13,163 nucleotides of DNA. Origin: an uncultured Clostridia bacterium. GTDB lineage: Bacteria; Bacillota; Clostridia; UMGS1883. Below are positions 5,475-12,883 of the stretch, piece after piece (position 1 is the stretch's first letter; each line of letters begins with the position of its first letter). The stretch lies in NCBI GenBank assembly GCA_947630525.1, contig CANRHW010000019.1, positions 1 through 13,163 of the forward strand, written 5' to 3'. The translations under genes were made by a program, and so were the position numbers. The notes below the pieces were generated by a model that saw only the letters and a program-made list of their open reading frames with translations, was not told where the DNA came from and did not search any database.

Positions 5475-8400
5475 ATGAACAAACTCAAAAAACTGCTCGC
5501 CGTGCTGGTGTGCATGGCAATGACGCTGACTGTAGTGCCGGGACTGACCGTCAGCGCGGAGGAGAGCGACGGAACGTTCTCTTACCACATAGTAAACGAC
5601 AATCAAATCGAAATTACCGGCTACACAGGCGATGAAAATGAAGTCATTTTTCCCGAAGAAATAGACGGCCTTCCGGTTACGAGCATTGGCCCGAATGTTT
5701 TCTATAACGCCAAAAACGTTGAAAATGTTGTGATACCGGGCAGTGTGGTACTGATACGGAATAATGCGTTTTCACAATGTAATCTGCTTTCTGAAATTGT
5801 GATACCGGAAAACGTGTTAAGCGTAGGAGAGAATGCGTTCTCCTATAGTCAAAACCTTGTGAGCGTCGAATTCGAGGGAGAAAATGTAGAGCTGGGGAAT
5901 CATATCTTCTCCGAATGTTCAAGCTTGACGGATGTTACTCTCCCTACCGGCTTAAAGACAATAAGCAGCTATGCTTTTGCAGGTTGTTCAAGCCTGACAA
6001 ATATCGATGTGCCAAGCGGCGTGACGAGCATAGAAAATGATGCGTTTTCAATGTGTACGAGCCTAACAAGCATCACTATACCTTCCAGCGTGACAAGTAT
6101 ACGGGGTAACTCGTTTTACGGATGTACTGACCTGACGATATACGGACTTCAAAACAGCTATGCAGATATATTTGCGTCAGAATCTGGAATCACATTTGAA
6201 AGCACCGGAATTGCTGATATCGAATACGGATATGAGTACAAGTTTTATGACAATCATGCCGAGCTTGTCAAATGCAGCAGCAAGAATACAGACATTGTTA
6301 TACAAGACGAGGTCATGGGGCTGCCTGTTACGGTTATCGCTGACAAGGCCTTCTGGAGCAAAAGAATAGATACTTTAACCATGGGCAAGAACGTCAGAAA
6401 AATAGGTTCAGACGCTTTCGATGCTGTAAATATTAATATTGTGGACATTGACGCATGGGCGCAGATAGACTTTGAAACCGGCATCAAAAAAGGCACAAAA
6501 ATTTTATATAACGGCTCGCCCGTTACAGAAATAAACATTTCTGACGGAGTAACACGTATTGGCGACTATGCCTTTTATAATTTTGCCGACCTCGAAAAAA
6601 TAAGCATTCCGTCAAGCGTAACCTCAATAGGAAAAAGCGCTTTCACCAATACAAAATTTTATGAAGACGCTAATAACTGGGAGGAATTTGACGGTGCGTC
6701 ACCAGGGAAAGATTTATACTTGGGAGACTGCCTGATAGAAAGACGCACTTCTAGTTCATTTGGTGAAGGTCTCTCGAATGCCCTGCATAATGATACAAAA
6801 ATAATTGCCGATTATGGCTGCGATGATTATTTTGTAATTCCCGCCAATCTCGTTGAATTGGGAAAGGGCAACGGCAAATATGTGTCCGGAGTTGATAATG
6901 AGAACGAGAACTTTATTATGGAAACCTTTGGGGACCAATATGGAAATAAGGTTTTATTTAACAAAGGGAGAACAAAGCTCTTCGGCTGTAGAGGTACAGC
7001 CGAAACCTACACCGTGCCTGACGGCGTTGAATATATTGACAATGGCGCGTTTTCCAAATCATTGATCGAAACGGTCGTGCTGCCCAAAGGTATAAAAACA
7101 ATCGGTAATGAGGCGTTCAAATATTGTAAACTGACCACCATTAATTTCCCCGATACGCTTACATATATTGGCGACAGCGCCTTTGACGGATGCAATCTAA
7201 CAGGGGTAATAGATATTCCTCCAAGTGTAATATATATTGGAGACCAAGCTTTTTCGAACTGCGAAATAACAAAACTGCACATTCCGTCAACCTTGTCTTA
7301 TTTGGGCAAATCTGCTTTTAGCGGCAACAATCTTACCGGCTTGACCATAGACGATGGGGTGACATCCCTTGATAATCAAGAATTTAGCTTTGACCCCGAT
7401 AAAGAAAATGACGACATAGTGCTGCCGTCGTGCCTGACCTCGTTGGATAACACTTATTTCATGAATTTCTGGGGGAAAATAACAATACCCGACGGTGTTG
7501 AAAACATCTCATATTCAGCCTTAGAACCCGTGACGTCGCCGGATAACGAGGAAATAATTATCGGTCCCACCGTTGTCGCTCCGCGCGCCAGCTATGCCGA
7601 GGAGTATGCCATAAAGAACGGTCTTCCGCTCGAAATTTCAGGCGATGCGAAAAAGCCCTGGAAAATTGAATATGTAAAATACGACGACTGCGTCAAAATA
7701 TACGGATATACCGGCGATTTGGAAGAAATAACCCTGCCTGACACCATCGAGGGCCTCCCTGTTGTTGGGATATTTAATAATAACAGCTCAGGCTTCCGTA
7801 AACTCCGGGGCTTGACCTTATCCAAAAATATATCGCAAATAGAAAAAAGTGCCTTTAGCAACTGTGACGAACTTAAGTATATAAATATGAACGAGGGACT
7901 TAAGTCCATTGGCGACAATGCCTTTGAAGGCTGCACAGGTCTAACGAGCCTTAAGCTCCCTGACAGTCTTGAAACCATAGGCAGCGATGTTTTCTCTACT
8001 TGCAGAAACATTGCAGGCTCGCTGGTCATGCCCAAAAACATTAAGGAGATTTCCCGCTACGCCTTCGCCGGTCTTAAGATTACAGAGCTGACCTTCCAAG
8101 AATCTGATATTGACGTTGCTTTGAAAGAAGGCGCCTTTGCCGACTGCACAAGCTTAACAAAGGCCACAATTACTCCTAATGTGACAAACATTGATCCATT
8201 TGCATTCATCGGCTGCCGAAATCTGACGATTTACGGCTATACTTCCAGCGCGGCCGAAAAATATGCGAAAAGTCAAAATATTCCTTTTGAATCTATCGGA
8301 GTTCTTGAAAACGTCGGCGAATACAACGGCCTGAGCTACAAAAAGGACGGCGACCATATAGTTATTTTATCGTATGACGGCGACGAAAGAAGCTGTACGG

Positions 8401-9575
8401 TGCCCGACCAAATAGCCGGCCTGCCTGTAACAGTCATTGCTGACAACGCATTTAGTGACAACGAATTTAGTCAGAATAACAAGCTCGTGAGTATAACTCT
8501 TCCGGCAACTCTCGAATCTATTGGTGAAAACGCATTCTTTAGCTGCCAATCCATTGAAGAAATCTTCATACCTGCTTCTGTTAAATCGATAGGCGCAAAC
8601 GCTTTTACTTTATGTTCGTCGCTTTGCAAGTTTACGGTATCGCCGCAAAACACCGCATATACTGCTGTTAACGGTGCGCTTTACGACATCGGAATGACTG
8701 AGATGCTGTTCTATCCTTATGCCTCAGCTAACACGTCGCTTACCGTGCCTGAGGGCGTTAAGATTATTCCGAGCGATATCTTCTATGCCGAAAATCTTGT
8801 AAATCTTTCTTTGCCCGCGACACTTACGGGTTTCCGTTATGCATCAGTTAATTATACTTACTATACTTATGGGGCGTTGGAAAGCATAACGGTTGCGGAG
8901 GAGAATGAGTTCTTCAAGAGCATTGACGGTGTGCTTTTCGAGATGAACGGCGACGAATTCATGTACTTAACAATTTATCCGATAAACAAAAAAAGCGAAA
9001 CATACACCGTACCCGATGGGGTGCCCGGAATTGGCGGCAATTTCTGTCACAATGAAAACCTTGTCAACATTATTCTGCCCGAAAGCGTCGGCCTTATTGG
9101 TTGCGATACCTTTGAGGGGTGTTCCAAGCTGAGGAACATAACTATATATAACCCTGACGCCGACATCGAGTACAACATATTAGGTATGGGCTCCTATCCG
9201 CAGAAATCACAGATAACCATATATGGTTATGCCGGAAGTACGGCTGAGGCTTATGCTAATTCATATAACATTAATTTTTCATACATAGGCGACGACGTAA
9301 AACCGGAAATAACCGACGTAAAAATGAAACGGAATTACAAAGGCGATATTGTAGTCAGCGTCGATACCAATGGCATATTGCCTACTTCCAAAATTATGGC
9401 CATATCGTTAAATTCTGAAGGGAATTTATTGGATATTGGCATGATGGAGGGCGGTACTATTACCTTTGATGTTTGGAAAAACGCCGGCATCAAAACCGTC
9501 AAGGTCTTCTGCTGGGAGAGCCTCAATAGCATGAGGCCCCTTTGCGAAGCGAAGGAAGTTGCGGTCACGCTATAG
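5475..9575 (+). CDS. Secreted BspA-like leucine-rich-repeat protein
   Basis: This 1366-residue protein starts with a Sec signal peptide (MNKLKKLLAVLVCMAM, hydrophobic to about 25, likely cut after VSA near 28). The body is four modules. Each opens with a short strand-rich segment ending in a GLPVT-type turn, continues with BspA/TpLRR repeats of about 23 residues (pattern SLTxIxIPSSVTSIGxxAFxxC), and closes with a cap such as DLTIYG...ITFESTG. Modules span roughly 35-245, 252-720, 729-942 and 953-1272. A C-terminal domain (1274-1366) ends in KTVKVFCWESL...RPLCEAK and is shared with the downstream secreted protein. There is no LPXTG, SLH repeat or dockerin. Surface or extracellular binding is inferred from the family. 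ATG 5475 lies 8 nt after AGGAGG; a TTG at 5469 is rejected. Base composition is visibly more AT-rich than in the leu operon. Confidence 0.9.
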   Translation: MNKLKKLLAVLVCMAMTLTVVPGLTVSAEESDGTFSYHIVNDNQIEITGYTGDENEVIFPEEIDGLPVTSIGPNVFYNAKNVENVVIPGSVVLIRNNAFSQCNLLSEIVIPENVLSVGENAFSYSQNLVSVEFEGENVELGNHIFSECSSLTDVTLPTGLKTISSYAFAGCSSLTNIDVPSGVTSIENDAFSMCTSLTSITIPSSVTSIRGNSFYGCTDLTIYGLQNSYADIFASESGITFESTGIADIEYGYEYKFYDNHAELVKCSSKNTDIVIQDEVMGLPVTVIADKAFWSKRIDTLTMGKNVRKIGSDAFDAVNINIVDIDAWAQIDFETGIKKGTKILYNGSPVTEINISDGVTRIGDYAFYNFADLEKISIPSSVTSIGKSAFTNTKFYEDANNWEEFDGASPGKDLYLGDCLIERRTSSSFGEGLSNALHNDTKIIADYGCDDYFVIPANLVELGKGNGKYVSGVDNENENFIMETFGDQYGNKVLFNKGRTKLFGCRGTAETYTVPDGVEYIDNGAFSKSLIETVVLPKGIKTIGNEAFKYCKLTTINFPDTLTYIGDSAFDGCNLTGVIDIPPSVIYIGDQAFSNCEITKLHIPSTLSYLGKSAFSGNNLTGLTIDDGVTSLDNQEFSFDPDKENDDIVLPSCLTSLDNTYFMNFWGKITIPDGVENISYSALEPVTSPDNEEIIIGPTVVAPRASYAEEYAIKNGLPLEISGDAKKPWKIEYVKYDDCVKIYGYTGDLEEITLPDTIEGLPVVGIFNNNSSGFRKLRGLTLSKNISQIEKSAFSNCDELKYINMNEGLKSIGDNAFEGCTGLTSLKLPDSLETIGSDVFSTCRNIAGSLVMPKNIKEISRYAFAGLKITELTFQESDIDVALKEGAFADCTSLTKATITPNVTNIDPFAFIGCRNLTIYGYTSSAAEKYAKSQNIPFESIGVLENVGEYNGLSYKKDGDHIVILSYDGDERSCTVPDQIAGLPVTVIADNAFSDNEFSQNNKLVSITLPATLESIGENAFFSCQSIEEIFIPASVKSIGANAFTLCSSLCKFTVSPQNTAYTAVNGALYDIGMTEMLFYPYASANTSLTVPEGVKIIPSDIFYAENLVNLSLPATLTGFRYASVNYTYYTYGALESITVAEENEFFKSIDGVLFEMNGDEFMYLTIYPINKKSETYTVPDGVPGIGGNFCHNENLVNIILPESVGLIGCDTFEGCSKLRNITIYNPDADIEYNILGMGSYPQKSQITIYGYAGSTAEAYANSYNINFSYIGDDVKPEITDVKMKRNYKGDIVVSVDTNGILPTSKIMAISLNSEGNLLDIGMMEGGTITFDVWKNAGIKTVKVFCWESLNSMRPLCEAKEVAVTL
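9492..9555 (+). repeat. Near-identical C-terminal coding block, copy 1
   Basis: These 64 nt match 12800-12863 at 62 positions, although the preceding parts of the two genes are unrelated. The block encodes KTVKVFCWESL and SMRPLCEAK. Third positions are as conserved as the others, which suggests recent copying or gene conversion rather than protein selection alone. Similarity continues past both stops in TAGGC, A-run, TAAGAGGG. Confidence 0.9.
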
Positions 9576-9614
9576 GCCGTAAAAATAAGAGGGCAAGTCC
9601 CTTTGATATATAAG

Positions 9615-9646
9615 CGCCCCGGAGTTCCCTCACTCCGGGGCGTTTT
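9615..9646 (+). terminator. Terminator of the LRR-protein gene
   Basis: A perfect 11-bp stem pairs CGCCCCGGAGT (9615-9625) with ACTCCGGGGCG (9632-9642) around a 6-nt loop, followed by TTTT. It lies 40 bp after the stop codon. This is a textbook intrinsic terminator. Confidence 0.92.
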
Positions 9647-9717
9647 GAATGTTTCGCAGCTTCCTTGGCGGCGGGCGCGGCGGCAACGCGAAAAAAATTA
9701 GGCGGCAATATTCGGGG

Positions 9718-9816
9718 CCCCGCAAAGCCGTAGGCTTTGTGGGGAAAAGGAGGAGCAGCGGAGCGAACCGAGCTCCAATTCATAAAAATTGGAGCAAGCG
9801 ATGCGACGCTTGCTCC
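9718..9816. repeat. Cluster of strong hairpins in gene-free DNA
   Basis: The gene-free stretch 9647-9990 holds three strong inverted repeats. They are 9718-9729 with 9733-9744 (12 bp, one G-U, 3-base spacer GTA), 9772-9780 with 9787-9795 (9 bp), and 9791-9800 with 9807-9816 (10 bp). The last two share GGAGC (9791-9795), so they cannot form at once. No U-run follows any of them, and no open reading frame is convincing. It may be a dispersed intergenic palindromic element or an RNA-level structure; neither can be shown from one window. Confidence 0.6.
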
Positions 9817-9821
9817 GACGC

Positions 9822-9875
9822 GGCCCTCGGGATGGGATTTGAACCACAGACCCGCGGGTTATGAGCCTTAGCTGA
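9822..9875 (-). pseudogene. Degraded tRNA-Met-like 3' remnant
   Basis: On the minus strand the sequence reads like the 3' two-thirds of an initiator/elongator Met tRNA: anticodon loop CTCATAA (CAU), a variable-region-like GGGTC, then T-loop GGTTCAAATCC and a run toward CCCGAGG. The 5' acceptor strand and a D-arm cannot be found upstream, the anticodon stem has only the inner pairs, the T-stem is mismatched, and no CCA follows. It is therefore not a functional tRNA. Such remnants are commonly left by integration or recombination at tRNA genes. Similarity by chance over a short stretch remains possible. Confidence 0.45.
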
Positions 9876-9990
9876 TGGCGTGGCAAACCCGCAAAAAGCG
9901 TGGTTTTATAGGGATTTGCGTGGACGGCAATGTGGCCTCATGTTGGTTTATGTCGGTTTATTTTGTTGCGGCGTGTTGCATAGAAAGGAG

Positions 9991-10341
9991 CTAAACGGTC
10001 GGCACGCTGTCAACATAGCAGCTGTCAGGGCACAAATCAACTTTATTGCTCCAGACAACATTGCTGTCAACAGAAGGGTCGATGTCCCACGATACGCAGT
10101 GCGTATCATCGAGATATACACGCTTGAAATTCTCAAATTGAGTAAAAGGGGCAAATACTGTACCGGCTTTCAAAAAGGGCTTGCAATCCAAAACTCTCCG
10201 TTCGCCGTTATCAAAATCAAGAGTAAGCGTAAAGTCGCTGTTTGGTGAAACGGCGGTGATACGCTTGCGCCCCGAGGCAAAATATTCCGCCATAGGCTGG
10301 TCAAAGCCGTTGGCGAGGTAAAAATTTATATCCTTTTTCAT
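9991..10341 (-). CDS. DUF2442 domain protein
   Basis: This 116-residue protein carries a DUF2442 domain over roughly 28-110. Signs are RITAVSPNSDFTLTLDFDNGERRVLD, a VFAPFTQFENFKRVYLD-type middle and a closing VVWSNKVDLCPDSCY, which fits the family's WxxGxDxxPD-like end. No catalytic residues or membrane segments are evident. ATG 10341 is chosen because AAGGAG, overlapping the stop of the upstream DUF4160 gene, sits 7 nt before it. A longer in-frame start would overlap that gene by about 50 nt. The pair is transcribed leftward as one unit. DUF4160-DUF2442 neighbours recur in bacteria and are often suspected to be a toxin-antitoxin-like pair, but I know of no established biochemical function. 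Confidence 0.85.
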   Translation of the reverse strand: MKKDINFYLANGFDQPMAEYFASGRKRITAVSPNSDFTLTLDFDNGERRVLDCKPFLKAGTVFAPFTQFENFKRVYLDDTHCVSWDIDPSVDSNVVWSNKVDLCPDSCYVDSVPTV

Positions 10342-10352
10342 GCGGCTTCTCC

Positions 10353-10613
10353 TTATCTCAGGGGCTCTATTGCAAAAAGCTCCTGCCTGTTTTCCGCGAG
10401 GGCCCAATTTTCGAGCAGCTCCTCTTGGTGAAATGCAGCCCAGCCAAGGAGCATTTTTAACTGCTTGCTCGGCATTGAGCCCTCGATCACTTCAAGCTCT
10501 TTTATTGATACGAGAACCTCTTCGCCGCCATAAGTGGCGTGGAAGTGAGGCGGCTGATGCTCGTGCCAGTTAATATATATTTTTATTCCTCTGAACATAC
10601 TTATTGTTGGCAA
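10353..10613 (-). CDS. DUF4160 domain protein
   Basis: This 86-residue protein fits DUF4160: it begins MPTISMFRGIKIYINW, has the family hallmark HQPPHFHATYGGEE (about 18-31), and closes with the typical WAxxHxEELLxNW and IEPLR. I place the start at TTG 10613 because GGGGAG lies 8 nt upstream and the protein then begins MPTIS as family members do. The in-frame GTG at 10622 directly abuts that GGGGA and leaves no spacing. The gene heads a two-gene unit with the DUF2442 gene (11-nt gap). The conserved histidines suggest metal or nucleic-acid contacts, which is only inference. It may be the partner of DUF2442 in a toxin-antitoxin-like module. Confidence 0.87.
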   Translation of the reverse strand: MPTISMFRGIKIYINWHEHQPPHFHATYGGEEVLVSIKELEVIEGSMPSKQLKMLLGWAAFHQEELLENWALAENRQELFAIEPLR

Positions 10614-10641
10614 AAGTATCACTCCCCAATCATCTATAGCA

Positions 10642-10671
10642 ATTATACCACTTCTCTTGCCTCAATGTCAA
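10642..10671 (-). promoter_or_regulatory. Promoter of the DUF4160-DUF2442 cassette
   Basis: On the minus strand, a perfect TTGACA (10671-10666) and a perfect TATAAT (10647-10642) are 18 bp apart. The start is expected near 10635, about 22 nt before the TTG start codon. It faces away from the duplicated promoter at 10730-10758, with about 58 bp between the two -35 boxes. Confidence 0.85.
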
Positions 10672-10694
10672 GTGGCGGCATGACAAACTTGCGC

Positions 10695-10759
10695 AGAAAA
10701 ATTTTGAGCTTCTTTTTTGTAAAAAAGGCTTTACAAGTAAAAAATTGTGTGTTATACTG
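10695..10759 (+). repeat. Duplicated promoter block, copy 2
   Basis: This is the counterpart of 5097-5159, with the same AT-rich dyad (10707-10730) and promoter. It begins in the gap behind the DUF4160 promoter, so the cassette lies immediately outside the conserved block. Confidence 0.9.
10730..10758 (+). promoter_or_regulatory. Promoter of the second secreted-protein unit
   Basis: TTTACA (10730-10735), 17 bp, TATACT (10753-10758) with TG one base upstream. It matches the 5130-5158 promoter in both boxes, with one substitution in the spacer. The predicted start is about G10765, the first bases of the leader's closing stem. Confidence 0.85.
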
Positions 10760-10764
10760 AATAT

Positions 10765-11020
10765 GCCACATTTCACAGTATAAAAATTGCTATGTACTTT
10801 GTCATTTGCATATAGCCATGTATATTCCTTTGTATTCTGTTGTATACTGAGGGTGCGTTTTTTCTTATGGAAAAAACGCGCGCCTTGGTGTCATTCTTGG
10901 TGTGCAGTAGAATAGGAATATACGTGCATAGCAATTAAGAATGTGGTGTGTGGCAACATTAAACCGGGCTGCGTTTTTCGGTGCGTGGCTTTAGGTTATG
11001 GCCGCGCACTTTTTTATTGC
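10765..11020 (+). ncRNA. Structured 5' leader RNA with terminator (copy 2)
   Basis: No gene is recognisable here. The 5' end TGCCACA (10764-10770) pairs with TGTGGCA (10949-10955). Further in, 10785-10797 pairs with 10924-10936 (13 bp, one G-U), 10820-10828 with 10915-10923 (9 bp) and 10833-10838 with 10909-10914 (6 bp), giving a rod whose right strand is continuous from 10909 to 10936. A separate perfect 10-bp hairpin is at 10855-10864/10870-10879. The shared motif TTGGTGTGCAG is at 10897-10907, and a terminator hairpin follows. Compared with copy 1, the inner sequence has diverged, while the end-closing stem, shared motif, terminator and ribosome binding site keep their order. It is probably a homologous regulatory leader of unknown ligand or partner. 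Confidence 0.65.
10981..11015 (+). terminator. Leader terminator/attenuator upstream of the second secreted protein
   Basis: GTGCGTGGC (10981-10989) pairs with GCCGCGCAC (11001-11009), nine pairs with one U-G, followed by six T. It lies 28 nt before AGGAGG (11043-11048). Against the copy-1 hairpin the bases change in ways that keep pairing (C-G to U-G, G-U to G-C). An alternative 7-bp pairing of CCGCGCA (11002-11008) with TGCGTGG just downstream is possible. Confidence 0.75.
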
Positions 11021-11056
11021 GTGGAAATATTATAACACGTATAGGAGGAAACACAA

Positions 11057-12883
11057 ATGGCGAAAATCAAAAAACTGCTGGCCGTGCTGGTTTGCGCGGC
11101 AATGGCGCTGGCAGGCGTACCGGGACTGACGGTGTGCGCGGAGGAGTACGATGAATATCCCGGCCTTGAGGAAGCGTTGAAAGACCAAAAGGAAAATCAC
11201 CCCGAGGATTTCGACCAAAACGGGGTAAGAAAAGCCCGAGAGTTTATCTTCAAAAATGCCTCGTATGAGTGCCGGAGGACAATGTTTGAGGACGAAGTGC
11301 CGGGCATGAATTCCGATCCCGTAAAGTTTTTGTACGACGTTGATTTTGAAGAATATTACGGCATGCTGATACTCGAGGTGGAAGGCTCGGAGATAATTGT
11401 GCCCGTAGTCCGCGAGGGTTCCAAAATGCATGTGCATTTTACCCAAAACGGACAGTGGGTTAAGCCGCCGATATTTTGCGATGAAGTTGTTAGAAACGAG
11501 AACGGTTTGGGCTGGCATATAGATGAGGATAACGACGGAAACTACGAGTTTCAAGGTGGCTTTTTATCGATCAGGGAAGTACTCGCTCCCTACAAAGGCG
11601 AAATAGATTTTGCCGGGTGGCAGTCTAACGCCGACGAAGTCAAAGACCTCGAAATAGGTGCAGAGGGCGAAGATAAATATTGGTTTAAAATATCAAGCGG
11701 CTTGAATAAATATTTGCTCGATTCGGTGTACTTGTGGAACGGACATATAAACTGGGACGAGATCCCCGTTGGCACCGTACTTGCCGTAAACGATGAACAG
11801 ATAGAGGAGTTTAGGGAAACCGGCATTATGAACTTCCCCAACAGTGCGGATTGGAGAGACGACGCTTATTCTTGGACTTATGACGGCTTGTACGAAATGT
11901 TGTTTGGCAAAGGACTGCCCCTGCCTCAAATCATAGAGCCGCATGAGTATATAACAAAGGCCGATGTGGAGTATTGCGAAAACCTGGAAACGGGCATATA
12001 TGACAGAAGAGTTGATCACAACATTGAACTGACCTTTGACGGGTGCTACGGCGTTATACAAATGGATGCGGCCAGCCGCACCATGGAGCGTGACGGAACA
12101 GTGGTGGCCGAGCGGGCCGGTATCGACCCCATAATAGAGATACCTGTCGTTAAGGCCGGTTCCAAAATGGACGTTAAGCTGCTCAATGAAGTCAATACGA
12201 ATTATGACGGAGTTTGGGACTTTTCGTTATCTTACTCGCCCGAAGCATTAAAGGATGACGGCGGGCCTGTGACCTCCGCTGCCATGGCATATTTTTACTA
12301 TGGGGCTTATTATGATGATAACGGTAAATTGGCTATAAGTTACTCGCATGGCGGAGAGGTAACCGAAGGTGATATGGGGAACAGGTTTAACTATATATCC
12401 GAACGTGAAATAGAGTATAAAATGCTCCCGGGAACTATAGACTACTTGGCGGCAATGGGCTGGGATATTATGAGCTTCCTTACGATGAAATTTGTTATAG
12501 CGTTGACAGATTCACAGATAATAGAGCTTTACAACAATAAAACCATTACCGATTTGGAAAGCGGCGAGACTGTCGCCATACCCGGCCTTTACGAGGCCGT
12601 CTTTGGGAGCGATTTGCCCGCGCCAGAAATTGGCACCCCGGAAATTACCGTAAGTGGCGGAACGCTGAGCATCACCGTGGCGGCTGAAAACGTGCCCGAA
12701 ACGGCGGAGCTTATCGCCATATCCTACGGAACGGACGGCGGGCTTGTGGACATCGCCCCGGTGGAAAACGGAGAGGCCACTCTCACCGGCGAGGGCGCAA
12801 AAACCGTCAAGGTCTTCTGCTGGGAGAGCCTCGAAAGCATGAGGCCCCTTTGCGAAGCGAAGGTAGTTGAAGTTACGCAATAG
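11057..12883 (+). CDS. Secreted protein of unknown function with an internal duplication
   Basis: This 608-residue protein begins with a signal peptide (MAKIKKLLAVLVCAAMALAGVPG) nearly identical to that of the LRR protein; cleavage is likely just before AEEYDE near 28. I do not recognise the body, about 30-525. It is acidic, rich in aromatic residues, and contains two diverged copies of one unit. IVPVVREGSKM (114-124) recurs as IEIPVVKAGSKM near 360-371. GLYEMLFGKGLPLP (from 277) recurs as GLYEAVFGSDLPAP (from 510). The C-terminal domain, about 530-608, is beta-rich by pattern and ends in KTVKVFCWESL...RPLCEAK as in the LRR protein. No membrane anchor, LPXTG or catalytic motif is visible. ATG 11057 follows AGGAGG by 8 nt. 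Extracellular location is secure; function is unknown. Confidence 0.88.
   Translation: MAKIKKLLAVLVCAAMALAGVPGLTVCAEEYDEYPGLEEALKDQKENHPEDFDQNGVRKAREFIFKNASYECRRTMFEDEVPGMNSDPVKFLYDVDFEEYYGMLILEVEGSEIIVPVVREGSKMHVHFTQNGQWVKPPIFCDEVVRNENGLGWHIDEDNDGNYEFQGGFLSIREVLAPYKGEIDFAGWQSNADEVKDLEIGAEGEDKYWFKISSGLNKYLLDSVYLWNGHINWDEIPVGTVLAVNDEQIEEFRETGIMNFPNSADWRDDAYSWTYDGLYEMLFGKGLPLPQIIEPHEYITKADVEYCENLETGIYDRRVDHNIELTFDGCYGVIQMDAASRTMERDGTVVAERAGIDPIIEIPVVKAGSKMDVKLLNEVNTNYDGVWDFSLSYSPEALKDDGGPVTSAAMAYFYYGAYYDDNGKLAISYSHGGEVTEGDMGNRFNYISEREIEYKMLPGTIDYLAAMGWDIMSFLTMKFVIALTDSQIIELYNNKTITDLESGETVAIPGLYEAVFGSDLPAPEIGTPEITVSGGTLSITVAAENVPETAELIAISYGTDGGLVDIAPVENGEATLTGEGAKTVKVFCWESLESMRPLCEAKVVEVTQ
12800..12863 (+). 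repeat. Near-identical C-terminal coding block, copy 2
   Basis: This partner of 9492-9555 has only two mismatches in 64 nt. After the stop, TAGGCTGTAAAAAG is followed at 12895 by a second, similar TAGGCCATAAAAAA before the shared TAAGAGGG, so this copy carries a small tandem duplication that the first lacks. Confidence 0.9.

Noticed and set aside
7592..8041. 149-codon minus-strand frame inside the LRR gene
   Set aside because: Repeat-driven antisense frame; its periodic sequence mirrors the LRR repeats.
9822..9892. Functional tRNA gene
   Set aside because: The acceptor 5' strand and D-arm are missing and the T-stem is mismatched, so only a remnant can be claimed.
10342..10407. Longer N-terminus for the DUF2442 protein
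   Set aside because: It would overlap the DUF4160 gene by about 50 nt and lacks a ribosome binding site, whereas ATG 10341 has AAGGAG at good spacing.
10843..10848. Second TATACT in the copy-2 leader as another promoter
   Set aside because: No acceptable -35 lies 16-18 bp upstream, and the segment falls inside the structured leader.
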